Notes: generated by a model not told the origin, from the sequence alone. A DNA stretch of 64,000 nucleotides from Aspidiotus rigidus (GCA_035079385.1 JAVHKY010000056.1:1488001-1552000), one strand, 5' to 3'. Shown: positions 32,031 through 44,302, counted from the first letter of the stretch. Numbers and translations: made by a program.

Positions 32031-32428
32031 TTTCAATTGTAACAAAAAGTTCTCCCGATTATCTTCAAAACTATAATTGTGGTAAGACAATTCCTGGGCT
32101 CAACAATTCCTGGGCTCAACAATTCTGTATGAAATTTAAATCATTAATCCATCTACCAATTGATTGATTGTATTGGAATAAAAATTGTTATATTTTCAAC
32201 ATTATGGTCTCCTTCATAGTTTGAGTGGCGCACATTAATTACAGTAGCTCCTAGAATATATTCAATTCCTGTTGTACGCCTCGCTCTCGCAAAATAGATA
32301 AAAAAATAACTTGCTACACTGGTTGCTAGACACGTCACTTTGAATCCTCTGACAGTCCTAGCAGATGTTACATTTCTGCGTTCAAAACGTGCAAGAATTC
32401 AACGATAACTTTAGAACAAAATATTACA

Positions 32429-32449
32429 ATCAATCAATCAATCAATCAA
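32429..32449 (+). repeat. AATC microsatellite
   Basis: About five copies of AATC occur in tandem. Confidence 0.8.
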
Positions 32450-32949
32450 TAACAGATGATAACTTATGTGAAGTTCTCAATATTTTTACGTTGAATTCAG
32501 GTCTGCAAGAACTTACATTTCTTTCAGGTGACGGATTTCTGAGACCATATTTTCCCGACCTTGAATTGAAAGCATGTATGAGTGCCGTTATTCTTTCAAT
32601 ATATTTAATAAGTAGTTGCTTCACAACCGACAAATTCTGGGTAATTTTTCCCTTCAAAAATTTCATAACAGCAGCAGCATTGCGACTGAAAAACTGAAAA
32701 TTGCAGGATAGATATCTTTTTGAACCGACCACTACGGGCCTAGGCACATTAAATCCATAATCATACCCACTTCGTACTCTCTCTTTTTGTGCTCATACGT
32801 TCATCATATTTCTGTGGTTTTGTAATTATGTGACGTGTTGTGAGAATATCTAATCGATTGTAATTTAAAAGAATCTGAAGTGAGACTATAATGATAACAG
32901 GTCAATCATTTACCTCAATTGATTTTTTGTTGACGATTTGTGTCCATAA

Positions 32950-33309
32950 ATGTGTCATAAGGTGTGGGAAGTCGCTGAAAAAGAAAAACAATTTTGCGAC
33001 TTGCCCACAAAATGTGTGCAGCACAGTTTTTTGGGGGTCACATTGAACTCGGTCCACACACCCCCATTTCACTGTGCTCCATCCCTTACAATTCCATCGA
33101 CAAAGGAGGAACTACTTTCAATGAATGGCACAGCCTCCATGACGACCATTGACCAGCTGCATCAAGATGTGGCCCGTCACAGCTCCTCTGCTGGGAAAGG
33201 CGGAGATACTCTGAATCCACTGGCCTTGGAACGGCTGATACAACAAAAGAAGGGAATGATCCCCCTCCTTATACAATACATTCATATAGGTAGCCACTTA
33301 TTTGAATAA
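32950..33309 (+). CDS. Unidentified open stretch, possible exon of an unknown gene
   Basis: The frame is open for 119 codons from ATG 32950 and is GC-richer than its surroundings. It reads VAEKEKQFCDLPTKCVQHSF near the start and GKGGDTLNPLALERLIQQKK near the end. A possible donor (ATAG/GTAGCC) follows at about 33289. The FCDLP.KCVQ.S phrase resembles one edge of extended Tudor domains, but the rest does not follow that family. It lies about 0.9 kb downstream of troponin C on the same strand. It may be an orphan exon or a captured gene fragment. Confidence 0.3.
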   Translation: MCHKVWEVAEKEKQFCDLPTKCVQHSFLGVTLNSVHTPPFHCAPSLTIPSTKEELLSMNGTASMTTIDQLHQDVARHSSSAGKGGDTLNPLALERLIQQKKGMIPLLIQYIHIGSHLFE

Positions 33310-33468
33310 CGCGGTATCTGTGTTCCTTGCTTGACTGATTTTTAATGTCTACGTGGACATCTTCCGGAAGCACAGAGATTAATTTATTTACAGTCTTTTT
33401 TGAATTACATACTATCACGGTCGTGCGTGAACTTTACTTTTTATCTGCAGCATAATTTATGAATTTTA

Positions 33469-33667
33469 GAGCCGCTTGTACCAACTAATTAACCTGAATT
33501 TAAAAACCTAACTACGGTTTAATTTAACTGATCAAAATTGGGCAGTCAACTTAAACCTGGTTTAGCCTCGAATATGCGTAGTTAAACTAGGATTAAATGG
33601 GTTGGTACAACTGAACAATGTCTTAGTCAACTTGACCACGCAATTAAGAAGTTGGTACAAGCGGCCC
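33469..33667. mobile_element. PIF/Harbinger-like (Tourist-type) MITE, 199 bp
   Basis: The TIRs are GAGCCGCTTGTACCAACT and (reverse complement) GGGCCGCTTGTACCAACT, flanked by TTA on both sides (33466-33468 and 33668-33670). A 3-bp TTA duplication with GGGCC-type ends fits PIF/Harbinger. Confidence 0.7.
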
Positions 33668-33994
33668 TTAGAATCTTGTACGATTTGAATAATTAGAGCT
33701 TCGGCTACTGTACAGCAATTTATCGAACTGATGACTATACTTGGGGGGTTCGTCTTGTCGGCTAGACAGGACCCCCGAGAGAGAGCACGTAGAGAGCCTA
33801 ACTACTGCCGAGGAGAAAAAAAGAAAAACCAGGCGTCGTGTGAATAAGACGCCGACTGGCTCTTATTGTGAGAAAAGATACATTGTCACAATTCAAAATA
33901 GTAAATAACCCTTTGCACACAACTGTACGCTTAACTCTATCAACCAGGCGCTTAACTCTATCAACCAGGCGTATTTATAAGCGCACCTTTTCCC

Positions 33995-34223
33995 ACTGTG
34001 CGACGTTAAGAAAGGGTTTTTGAAGGTTTTTCTCAGAAGGTAAATTTCATTATTTCAACGTTTGAAACATTGTGATAATTTTTTTTTTTTTTCTTCAGTG
34101 AGAATGGGTTACAGACAGCCCTGGTTACAGAAGAAAGGAAATTCGTCAGGATGTTTTAAACATTATAAAATAATGAAATTTACCTTCTCATAAAAACCCT
34201 TTCTTAACGTGAACAGACTATAG
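33995..34223. mobile_element. Inverted-repeat MITE, ACGTTAAGAAAGGG family
   Basis: The left arm GTTAAGAAAGGGTTTTT...GAAGGTAAATTTCATTA pairs with the right arm TAATGAAATTTACCTTC...AAAAACCCTTTCTTAAC. The same terminal core (ACGTTAAGAAAG) occurs in the element at 43324-43467, so the two belong to one family. Confidence 0.65.
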
Positions 34224-34351
34224 TCATATCAATACTGCGGTCAATATACTAAATCATCGCAGAATATCTTGAAAACAAGAGCATTTATTAAAAAATTGAA
34301 GAGCATAAAAGATGAAGCGGGTAAAATTACCTTTCAGATGAGTCTATTTTC

Positions 34352-35383
34352 TAGGGCTTGGAATTTAACCGTTATTTAACTGTTATAACCGTGACCGAAA
34401 AAAAAAGTATCGATCTTGACCGATTGACCGATAACCGTTTCAAAGAATGATCGATAGTTCATAACAGTTATAACCGATATTTTATAACTCTCAAACGGTC
34501 ATAACAGTTATCATGACCAAAATAATAACTGTCAAACTCGCAATAAGGAGAGAAAGCTTCGATTCAGGAATTCAACCTGAGGTTCGGCCCAGCCGTCCAA
34601 GACATACTTTTCAGCAGATTCAGTTTTGACTTCGTAAGTTTGTAGCTGTTGGGTTGTTGCCGTTTGCCGTTCGCATTCAGATAACAACAAGAAAGAGCCT
34701 TAGTTAGGCACAAACCAATCAGCGAGAAAGCTTCACCTACATACAACAAGTTGGACAAAAGATCCTTGTTTTGCTGACTGATTGGTTTGTGACAAAGTAC
34801 GACCCTTCTGTCTCATGTTATCGCCTCATTAGCTCATCGTTGGCTCATTGCAAAGTGTGTATGTTCGACTTCAGGACAAAGAAAAAAATGCGTTTCGACT
34901 TCGAGTTTCAACAAGATTAAACTGTGTTGACTATTGCATTAAAATTTTCAACAATTTTTCTTTATTGATTTATTCTATGGTGCGCTTTCTAATTTTTGTT
35001 TGTTCAAATTCTCTTCCACTTCCACAGATTCTTTTGCCTGAGACTGAGATCTACAGCAAATCTTAGGGCAATTGCTGTATCAATCTTCAAATCAAATCTC
35101 CTCAATGTAATGAGAGTTCAATGGTCAAGAAACGTGTAAACAATTTATCAAATGTGCAGCTGGTCACAACATCGAAAAAATAATGTTGTACTACACTACT
35201 ACCCAACTTCTTTCAACTTTTCATTTTCTTTGTGTGACCGAAATTTTTCGGTCATAACAGTTATAACCATTATTTGGCCAACGTTTTGACCGTTTGACCA
35301 TTATGACCGATAATCGTTTCAAATGAAATTTTCTGAGTTATTTGAGATTTAACCAAAAAAAAAAATAACGGTCAAAAGCCCTA
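34352..35383. mobile_element. Non-autonomous hAT element with 8-bp TSD
   Basis: It begins TAGGGCTT and ends AAGCCCTA. CTATTTTC flanks both sides (34344-34351 and 35384-35391). Subterminal regions are rich in ATAACCGTTATAACAG-like motifs in both orientations, probable transposase-binding repeats. No transposase ORF is visible in the 1.03 kb. Confidence 0.8.
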
Positions 35384-35490
35384 CTATTTTCATTTCAGTC
35401 CAAGCACTCCAAGCATTTTTTTTAAATTCATCATCTTTTCAGTAGTTCATCTTTCATCCGCCATTGAAATTGTAGAGTGTGACTCTTTGG

Positions 35491-35994
35491 CACGGTACAT
35501 TATAGAGGTATTGACACAACGCAAAATTATTTCTGTCGCACAAACTGTGTTAATTCATATGGAATTCCGCTACGCTCGCAGCGATCGTTTGAATACCTTC
35601 CACACCCCACCAGTGTTGGAACCTTACCGGTACCCTAATATTGACGAAATTTTCGAGGGTTGTAAAAGATGAAGAAATTTATCTAAGAAGATAATTTTTT
35701 TTTTAATAAGTAGAGCATAGTGAGTTGTCTATTCGTACCCAGTTTCAGATTTTTAGGTTAATACCTGATTGCTCTACGAATTTTTAAAAATTGATGAATT
35801 TACATTACGTAGTAATCATGTAGTTTTCCTGCTTAGTAATACCTTGCAACGCTCCTAGCGTAGATTATATCAAGTACGTTCCAAATAAGAGTGCCCGCTT
35901 TTGATAAGCAATCGCCCATATGCGCTGTTGTCAAAAGCGGGCACTCTTATTTGGAACGTACACATTCGTGTCAATACCTCTACAATGTACCGTG
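35491..35994. mobile_element. Inverted-repeat element, 504 bp, with a nested hairpin
   Basis: The ends CACGGTACATTATAGAGG and (reverse complement) CACGGTACATTGTAGAGG continue into TATTGACAC for 27 bp with one mismatch. A related copy lies around 47632-48110. A perfect 30-bp-arm hairpin is inserted at 35875-35960. The superfamily is unclear. Confidence 0.65.
35875..35960. repeat. Perfect hairpin with 30-bp arms and 26-base loop
   Basis: 35875-35904 is the exact reverse complement of 35931-35960 (ends TACGTTCCAAATAAGAG). It is probably a palindromic MITE nested in the 35491-35994 element. Its transcript would fold into a long stem. Confidence 0.8.
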
Positions 35995-36510
35995 CTAGCG
36001 TGCAGACGTAAATAATACTAGTGGAACTGTACTACCCTACCGTGCCCTATAATTAGTCTATCACTGTTGGTAGACGTTGCATGTTGCTTGTATAACTTGA
36101 ATTTTTGTTTGTGTGTAATTATCCTAACTTAGATTGCACGAGGACAGAGGACTCACCAACGTATCAGGGATTCACCGTCTGGTCTACCTCCTTGCTATGC
36201 TATGCTATACTACTCACTACTCAGTAAGTTAGTACAGGATGCATAGAAGAAAGTGATGTACGACGACAATTTTTATATAAGGTTTTTTCAGTTTTAACTA
36301 AAAGGGTTACCATTTTAGTTTAGATCTATGAGAATGTCAACTTATGAAATCTGTCGGTTCCTATTGAAAACGCGTAGGAATAGTCTGTAGTACGGTCTTG
36401 AGTACTTATTCATCTGGTTCATTCTCATAGAAGTAACTACCATCAGTTTATAAGGGTGGCTTGAAAAATATCAGTATATTAATGAACAATTCGTACTTCA
36501 TGTTTCTAAC

Positions 36511-36962
36511 ATGGAGAAGAGAGATAATGGCGAAATTGAATTCAACGTAGATCTAGTTGCAGATGGTAGGAACAAAGAAAAATTGATATGTCCAAGATGT
36601 CCTTCGATAATCCTAACCGCTGGGACGGCCATCTACAAAGAAATTGAAGTGAGTATGTTGAATCATGAAGAGCATTCTCTTTCTAAGGACATTGAAAAAC
36701 TTTATGCATATTTTTGAAGCACCCACTGCCCATGATGACTCTGCAGAAAAAACGCGAGGATAATGAAGTCCAGATGGAAAGTTTTAGACATTATTGGGAA
36801 ATCGAGGATAAATTCTCGTTTGAGAACATTGGGTTCTCCAATACAGTTTCCGGAATCAAGTACCTTACGTGCGCGGATTGCGAAATCGGTCCTCTAGGTT
36901 GGTTTGATTCTGAATCACAACGAAGTTATGTTTGTATAAACAGGGTGAGATACAAAATATGA
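36511..36962 (+). CDS. Mss4: MSS4 / RABIF, Rab-interacting guanine-nucleotide-release chaperone
   Basis: There are two exons, 36511-36648 and 36720-36962, joined in phase 0 across a 71-bp intron (GTGAGT to AAG), giving 126 residues against about 123 in mammals. Both zinc-binding pairs are present: CPRC near residue 30 and CADC near residue 100, the latter within KYLTCADCEIGPLGW, the family signature. HYWEIEDKFSFENIGF is also strongly conserved. MSS4 binds nucleotide-free exocytic Rab GTPases such as Rab8, Rab10 and Rab13 in the cytosol and stabilises them. The gene faces RCC2 tail to tail with about 1 kb between stops. AATAAA at 37120-37125 is a likely poly(A) signal. No defect is seen. Confidence 0.93.
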
Positions 36963-37119
36963 ATTAGGGATCTTATCTGCATATTACCTTCGCTCACGTT
37001 GTGATATTGAGTGTTTGCACTCCTTCATGGTGTACGGTTATTGGCATCCAGAAGTTGAACTTGTCTTCAGCTGAATTAATTTTCATTATTATTGAACTTT
37101 TGTAGCTCATTCCTCATAA

Positions 37120-37125
37120 AATAAA
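37120..37125 (+). promoter_or_regulatory. Poly(A) signal of MSS4
   Basis: AATAAA lies about 160 bp after the MSS4 stop, in the spacer before the convergent RCC2 gene. Confidence 0.5.
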
Positions 37126-37969
37126 CGAATGTCTTTCGAAATCCATTTATTGATCGAACAGAATACATGAACAGTAAAATAAATGTTTATTTGACTATTG
37201 AGTTCATTTCAGGAACAGTTCTCACAAAGAACAAAACCAAAAACGAACATCAAAATTGGTACGAGAGGTTACGGTCAGACGAAATCGAAAAAAAACAGAA
37301 ATAATACTAAAGGTAAATGAATGAAATGAAGAACTTTTTAAAATGTGGAGAAATGAACTAATTACTAAAATCATCATCTTGCCCCACATAATTTGTAACT
37401 TTAGCACTAGATAATTCATAGAATTCAAACAGTTCTGAAAAATGAAGACGAAAAGAAACACTATAAAGGCGGAAATACACTTATGCCTATCATTAACCTT
37501 AAATTAAAAATTATCCAAATTATAAAAACGTTTATTCTATTACCTACAAAATTATTTATATTCCTTAAGTTACAAAAGTAAGTAAATTGAAACGAATATT
37601 TCTCGTCATGACGATTAACACACAACTCATATCGAGAGGCATATTTTTCTTCAAGTTCCTTCATTATTCTTTTTTCCAATTTAATTTTTTAAATTTTTTT
37701 CGTTTTTTGTGTTTTTAATTATAGAAATACACTATTAATATAAATGCTCTATGCGGAAAGAAAAAAAATAAAAACATAATACTGAGTAAAATAAATATTG
37801 ATCGATAGAAACTTTTGAGGTACCGTGACGAAGGTAGAATAGCCGCAATACACCACGACACTTCTAAGAGAATAATTCAAATTTGCACGATGCGTTCATC
37901 TAGATATAATCGCTGATCACAAATCTTGAAAATCTGATATCGTGAGGCGATGTCCAAGAAGTAGATGCC

Positions 37970-38753
37970 TCATTGAGGATTATAAGAAGGCAGCGCTGCA
38001 ATACGTTCTTTTTCTTCTTCGGTCTCGTCTCTCGCGATCATTAACGTGTGGCACATGCCACAGGAAATTTGTTGTACGTAGATACCTTCCAATTTTTTCA
38101 CCTCCAATGGAGTAGATGAACTTTTACGGTTCTCACCCAAACCCTAAAAAGAAGAAAAACGTTATCTCATTACGATCAAACTCAATAAAAATCTGATTCA
38201 GATGATTTCACAAAATTACCAGTTCGCCGTAAGTAGGACTGCCCCCAAAAGCGATTACACTATCGTCGGCTGCTACCACTATACTTGTATACGCGCACCC
38301 TACACTACGAACTTTCCAACCTTGAAGATCGCGAATAGGTTTCGGGTACATGTTGGCTTCGCCCGTTTTTTTCGTCAGACCAAATAAATACACCATACCT
38401 GTTCAAATTCATATAATTTGAAAATAAGAAACGACAATTATAATGATATACCAAACCGATACCGTAGAAATACTTGATATTCCGCTTACAGGATCAATTG
38501 ATTGATCATATAATTCAAATTAACGAAAAATGCAGAAAGTTCTTTCGTTCATTGTTAATTCATGAATTCTGATTAGTTAGTCATACGTAGCTCTTCAAAA
38601 TGTTACTGTTTTCTAAGACCTTATTTGAGAAGAATGTCCCCCGCCCGGTTCCAAAGGAGGCAGGAGCTGTAACTCATTTTAGTATTAGGAAAAATTCTTA
38701 CTATTGAGCTGTATACATTAGGAGTGGGACTTGGAAAGACAAATTTCGACCAA

Positions 38754-38784
<31 letters not shown>

Positions 38785-41700
38785 TTTAGTTACTTATTTA
38801 ACAAGGTTCCTCTAGACATGTATACAGCAACAAAAACATGCTACCTACATAATAGATTAATTTAACCAAGTTAGACTAAACGATCCTTATCTTTTATTGA
38901 AATTAAAAAATCTCCCACAAAACATGGTCTCTACTCTCCTAATTAAGGAGACGGTAGAAATTTGATGAGAAAAAAAAAATCTTGAATTCATTGAAAAATA
39001 CTCCTTATGCGTACAGCAATTAGATTGCCGTATTTATAATTTTGAAAAAGTATGCAATCCTATGGCTAGTATTTTCAATCACAAATATCCTCTGTTACCA
39101 CCAAAATCTGAGTAGAAATTGGACAGTGAGAAGAAGTGGAACGATTATCAATAGAATTCCGTGAAAATGTCCGTACATCTGATAGGGTAACATGACGTTT
39201 TCCCGAATTTGATCTCGCGAACGACGAAAACCCGAATAAAGCATTTCCCGAATGGTAACTTCCCCGAATCACGTATTCCTGAAAGACGGTATCCAGAATG
39301 CCAATGTCCCCGAATTTACCCGAATCCCGAACAGATAGCGAACGATAATTTACACACAATGTTTTATTTTACAAGCGGATATTGTGAGCTGTGTTACGAA
39401 GGTATCCGAGGATGTCATTATTATTTTTGTAAGTCAGATAATTGGCAGCAATGCCCATTATTCTGTTTCGTAGATCCGTGTATTTCTTCCTAGGCACGAG
39501 TTTGACTCGCTTCCCTAGTGCTAGTTCCGCCACACACGATTCCATAAACGATCGTTCCTTCTGGAATTCCGTGACTGCAGAAAATAAGTCAGGTGGTGTT
39601 TCGCTACAATAATGCGAAAAAAGTTATGCCACCCTTCGCTATTGTTATTCGTCCTTGAGGTCCTGTTTATTGCGGCAGCGTACTGTTTCCACAACAGCGG
39701 TTCGTACCGCGGAGGTACAGCACGGAGTCGTCTATCTCGTATAGGTTTACCCTTCACGTACATCAAAATATCAATAGCACTTACAATCTTGATTGAGGTC
39801 TGACCCAAAGATAGCACTGGTAGTGTTTAGGTACAAAAGAGAATAAGACAAATTTAAGGTCGAAAGACTAAAGAATTTGTCGTATTGTATACGATATCGT
39901 TGGCAGTTAGCAGATCATTCACAATCACAGGCAATTTACGACTTTGCTACTGATACGAAGCGTTTCTTACAAAATGCTGTGAGTAAAAAAAATATTCAAG
40001 ATACCTATAATATTGTAAAGGTAACAGATAGAACAGTTTTTTAACTATATTGCTTTGAACCGTTTTTAGTTTTCACAAATAGGAAAAGGGCGAGAATATA
40101 AAAAAATATAAAATACAGAATGATTGAATAATGTGAAAAATAAATAATCTCACCATGCTCATTTACGGCCATACTATAAGAAGATCCACAATGCACGGAC
40201 TTCACACCACGACCGGCCGTGCTGAAGAATTGTAATAAACGTGGTACCATTTCATCTTTGGTATCGGCATGACCTAATCGACCGTAGCCACCAAAACCCC
40301 AAGAATAGACCCGTTTGCGCGAATCCAAAGCAACCTACAAAAATTCAGAATAAGCATTTTACAGTAGACGTGCGATGATAACAGATAGTTTCTACTTTTT
40401 CTACAGACAATCGTATTTCGATGGAGAGCGTCTATTTCTCATTAATTGAAAATAGTTCAAAAATATTCGATATTTTATTTTTCTATCAAGCACTCTTTCA
40501 GATTACATTTCCATTTCCAAATGGTTAGTCGCACAAGAAGTAATAAACTCCGAAAATATTCTTCGAGAGTATAATCACAAAGGTATAACTAAGAAGATAC
40601 ATATGTGACTACTTCCATCAAATTCCGTACACAAAATTATACTATACCGAGGATTCCAAAAGTATATCATAAATTTATCGAATTAAACTGGTTTCCCCAA
40701 CAAATAATTAGGAAAAATTTGTTAAAGTGTCATTAGAACCTGGCATAGGGAGAAGAGCGTATACACTCGCTCGTTGATCGAAGTTATGACTTGATTTTCA
40801 ATGTATTTTATTCAAGTGAAACTACATATTTTTAGAACCCCCGCATCAAGTAGAATCGTTAGTATATCATGTACAGAAGGGATTCGAAGGTAGTTGGATT
40901 CTTTACCGTAAAGATACCAAGGAATTTTTTTCAACATCAAATTTTACCACTCGAACGACTGGCGACTAGCAATCCTTCTAATTCGATATGTTGACGTTCT
41001 CTTAAACGATTTATGGTTGATCTGATATATCAATGTTCGCGTTCGTATTACTACGAGATTCAAGTTCATAAAATTTCACTTTTCAATTTCTGCCAATGAT
41101 TTCGTTCAACTTCGAATGGAGTTCTAGAGAGCTTTTCTCGTACGTATGTTCAAATGAAAATTTAGAGATGATTTCAAGTGAACGGTCACTGCATTTATCG
41201 CCCGCAAAATTTTGTTATTACTGATAGTATCGGTTTCTTTATTCTTCCAAGATAAATAAGTCCTCTGGTTTGATTATCTTAGTTTTCATTGAATAACGTC
41301 ATTCGTCAGCAGAGTTCGGTTCAGGTTCATTCACTTAATGTCGAAAAAGATGACTTCATAAATTTTTGATTTTTTGAACAGGAATGAAACTAGGTATTCT
41401 AGTAAATTATCGACGTCGACAGACACTTATTTCATAATCTTGGAAAATTCGAGTCTAATACATGTTGCACTTTAAAAATAAAATGGAGCAATAAAATAAC
41501 TTGTACTTATTCGTGGACTTACCGAGTGATTAGTCCCGCACGAGATGTCAATAATTTCGGGAAAATCAACAGGATTTGGACGGTTGTCGCGGCCTTTTTC
41601 GACATAGATAGAAATACGTTTTGGTATTTTTTCAGTGTTGTATGACACTTTATTCGCCTGTGCAATGTACTCGCCAGTCGTTCCATGACCTGCAATTTCA

Positions 41701-43015
41701 AGATCCGCGGTGTTCATTAAAGATGGAAATAACGCGTGAGCGTAGTACATAGTAATGACTAAGTATTCCGCCTGAACATACCAAGCTGACCGTACTCTGG
41801 CGACCCGAACGAATATAATACGCCTTTACAGTCAAGTATCATACTAAACTCGGCACCACACGCCACTTTCACAATCGGTGGACCAGTGTACTTTATCTGA
41901 AAAAGTTTAATATGAATACACCTTGAAGTGATAATTGTAAATTCAATGATTTCCAATGAGCCTCTCAGTTCGACTCAGAAGAACTCACTCGAGTAGCGAC
42001 GGGAACGATAAGATTCACCGAGTTCACTCCGCATTGCCCCATTTTATTGTCTCCGCACGCGTATACCGTACCTCTATCTGTGGGTGAAATGGCACAAAAA
42101 TTTATCCAACTCATTAACACTCTATTTGGCCATAGAATTCCTATGATAGAATTGCAAACCTGTTAAGAATAAGGAATGATGTCTACCCACGGCTGCGCTT
42201 ACGAAAGTATGGTCTTGCAAACCCTCTACTAAAGTCGGAACGTCTTTTCGAGAACAGTCTTTCAGACCAAGCTGATTTTTATCATTACGACCTGTTAACA
42301 GCAAAAATAAACCACAAAGGTCAAATCTTCCAATCACTGTCTACAAATAAGATTCAGCGTGTCTCATTTATCACACATACCGAAGGACATAATTTTCCCT
42401 TCTTCGGTAATTATAATGCTGTGCGCTGAATTCGGACCGCTAACCACAAACTTGACCTGACAATTCAGTGGAGCGAGAGTGTGAGGAATGTACAGATTAC
42501 GTCCAACCGGGGCTTTTACTCCTTTCGGTGGAGCTCGACGACCAGCGATATCCCAGTTTGTTGCTCCGCAAATTAAAAGCGTACCCTTGTGCGGGGGACC
42601 CGGAACACGCTATAATAAATGGTAATAAATCAAATTCAATCTGAAATGCTATTGGTATATCGGTGGCGACTTCACGGAATTCTCGAAACACTAAAAATGC
42701 GTCGTGAGAGTTCATCAGCGACCTAAATTCCATCATTAGTTCGACAATAATACATTGCATCTTTCGTTGATAAAAACCATGCAAGTATTTTGCATAGTTA
42801 AATACTTCAAATCGAGGACAACTTACTAGTCCGGAGTCCTCTCCAAGAAGATCATCTATATCATCTTTCGTGTCTTTTAATTCTTCGCCACTTCCTCCGG
42901 ATACATCTTCAAATTCGCTATCGCCGCTACCGTCTTCCCCTTTAGTTGATTTTCTTTGTTTTCGTTTCGCAGACCCATCTCCGGTACTCTTCCTTTTTAT
43001 ACCAGGTGCAGACAT
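37970..43015 (-). CDS. RCC2: RCC2 (TD-60 homologue), RCC1-repeat protein
   Basis: Nine exons on the - strand are: 43015-42827, 42609-42381, 42291-42160, 42077-41989, 41896-41782, 41689-41523, 40334-40154, 38398-38220 and 38143-37970. All have GT-AG junctions with matching phases, and together they encode 484 residues. The N-terminal 60 residues are basic then acidic and disordered (KRKQRKSTKG; GEELKDTKDD). Seven RCC1-type blades follow, with LLICGATNWDIAGR, GRNDKNQLGL, CGDNKMGQCG, SFGSPEYGQLGHGTTGEY, WGFGGYGRLGHADTKDEM, FGLTKKTGEANMYPK and FGGSPTYGELGLG. The tail EEEKERIAALPSYNPQ matches the family end. RCC2 acts at centromeres and the spindle midzone and in Rac1/Arf6 control. The 1.75-kb intron between exons 7 and 8 carries a transposase fragment. 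No coding defect is seen. Confidence 0.94.
38755..38788 (+). repeat. TATG microsatellite in RCC2 intron 7
   Basis: Eight tandem TATG units are visible. Confidence 0.9.
39190..39335 (+). repeat. Spaced CCCGAA-motif tract in RCC2 intron 7
   Basis: Motifs CCCGAA, CCCCGAA or CCAGAA recur about every 10-20 bp. The same kind of tract lies at 11757-11850 in the Polinton cargo. It adjoins the mutator-like transposase fragment at 39521-39817 and may be part of that element's end. Confidence 0.5.
39521..39817 (-). pseudogene. Mutator-like (MULE/FLYWCH-type) transposase C-terminal fragment
   Basis: The 98-codon frame contains WKQYAAAINRTSRTNNNSEG followed by WHNFF, matching the W..Y....RTNN..EGWH..F segment near the C-terminus of MULE-type transposases of insects. 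The catalytic DDE region is absent. It lies inside RCC2 intron 7 on the same strand as RCC2. No flanking TIR was found. Confidence 0.6.
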
Positions 43016-43323
43016 GATCAATTATTGATTCAAAATAAAAACAAACACAAATAGTAATCGAACTACAAATACGAACACGATGAACACACACTATTACGAT
43101 CGAAAATCGAAGTATTTTCAATTAATTTTACTACTCTCAGTACAATAAATTAATCTACACGGAATAATTATAATAATAGTCAATACAGAAACGATTAGAG
43201 TAAAGCATCGAAGCCGTTATTCATTCCCCTTGCACTTCGGACTTCAATCGGTCAACAACAGCAGAAAAAGAAAAGTGACGCTCAGTCGCTCACAACTTTC
43301 ATGGTCTACGACCGTCACTTGTT

Positions 43324-43467
43324 GTATACTCCGTTCACGTTAAGAAAGGATAGAAAGTAGTATGAACTACGAGATACGTACCTCGAGCTCGTTCTCGAGG
43401 ACGAAGAGTCGAGGTGTGTTACTTCCTACTACTTTCTAATAAACTTTCTTAACGTAAATGGAGTATA
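43324..43467. mobile_element. Palindromic MITE, TATACTCC...ACGTTAAGAAAG family
   Basis: Left TATACTCCGTTCACGTTAAG pairs with right CTTAACGTAAATGGAGTATA, and a TA dinucleotide flanks both ends. It lies about 310 bp upstream of the RCC2 start codon, so it may sit in the promoter region. Confidence 0.7.
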
Positions 43468-43637
43468 ATGAAGGTACGTGAACGGTATTCGTCCATAATA
43501 AGGGCTCTGCTAGGAGCGCCACTTTGCATTCTACAGTCGAAGGTGATGATTAGGACGTGACGTGTGATGAATTCGAACCGGACAGCGCTGATATTGCGCT
43601 ACAGCGAAGAGAAATTGTAGAAGGTAATAATCAGGCC

Positions 43638-44302
43638 CTGACTGGTAATAATGAGGAAAAAACCGGTATTTTTGTATAACCGGTTATTCGGTTTTACAAA
43701 AGTTCTAATCAGTCATTTTTGAAATAAAATACCGGTTAACCGGTTAATAACCAGTTCTTTAGAGAAATTTCTAAAAATTGATTTTTGGCTCAAAACAGAA
43801 TGGGAATTGGTCATATCATTATTCACTATTATTGTTTATTAACGCGTAACGGCAAACATATCAACTTTGGTACTACCGCTATGGAACAAAAGAAAAGTAT
43901 TACTCCTAAACCTGAAAATAAGTAAATAAGAGAAGAGCAATCTTGAATCTTTCTTGTTGACTGTTGGCCAAAAACTCGAAGAGGCAAAGAAAAAGAAAAT
44001 GTGAAAAGCATCATTGATTACTGATACGGTAATTTTTGTGAAAATCACAATAATCCATTAGTTCATTCCTTGTTCCCTTAGTTCCAACTGAGTGGTAGAA
44101 ATCACTACGCGGCGCGCGCTGTCGATGTCATTTTCTATATTTTGGCCTTGTATTCTTTCATTTTCAAAAACACCGGTTTTTCTCAAGAGTACTCGGTCAA
44201 CTACTCGGGTTTGTTTTTGAACAACAATACTGGTTATGAAAGGTTATTATGAAAGAAAAAAATGGTTTAACCAGTTATTAATTGGAGCATGCTCAACACT
44301 AG
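43638..44302. mobile_element. hAT-like remnant with ACCGGTTA subterminal motifs
   Basis: Repeated ACCGGTTA/TAACCGGT motifs cluster at the left side, and the right end reads GAGCATGCTCAACACTA. CTAGTGTTG-type ends with ACCGG repeats fit a hAT family. A related fragment lies at 46624-46732. The left end and TSD are not clear. Confidence 0.45.

Noticed and set aside
32950..33309. Firm call of a Tudor-domain gene
   Set aside because: Only one short phrase fits; the expected downstream pattern is missing.
39209..39493. + strand ORF over the CCCGAA tract
   Set aside because: The peptide repeat is produced by the DNA motif periodicity; there is no sign of real coding.
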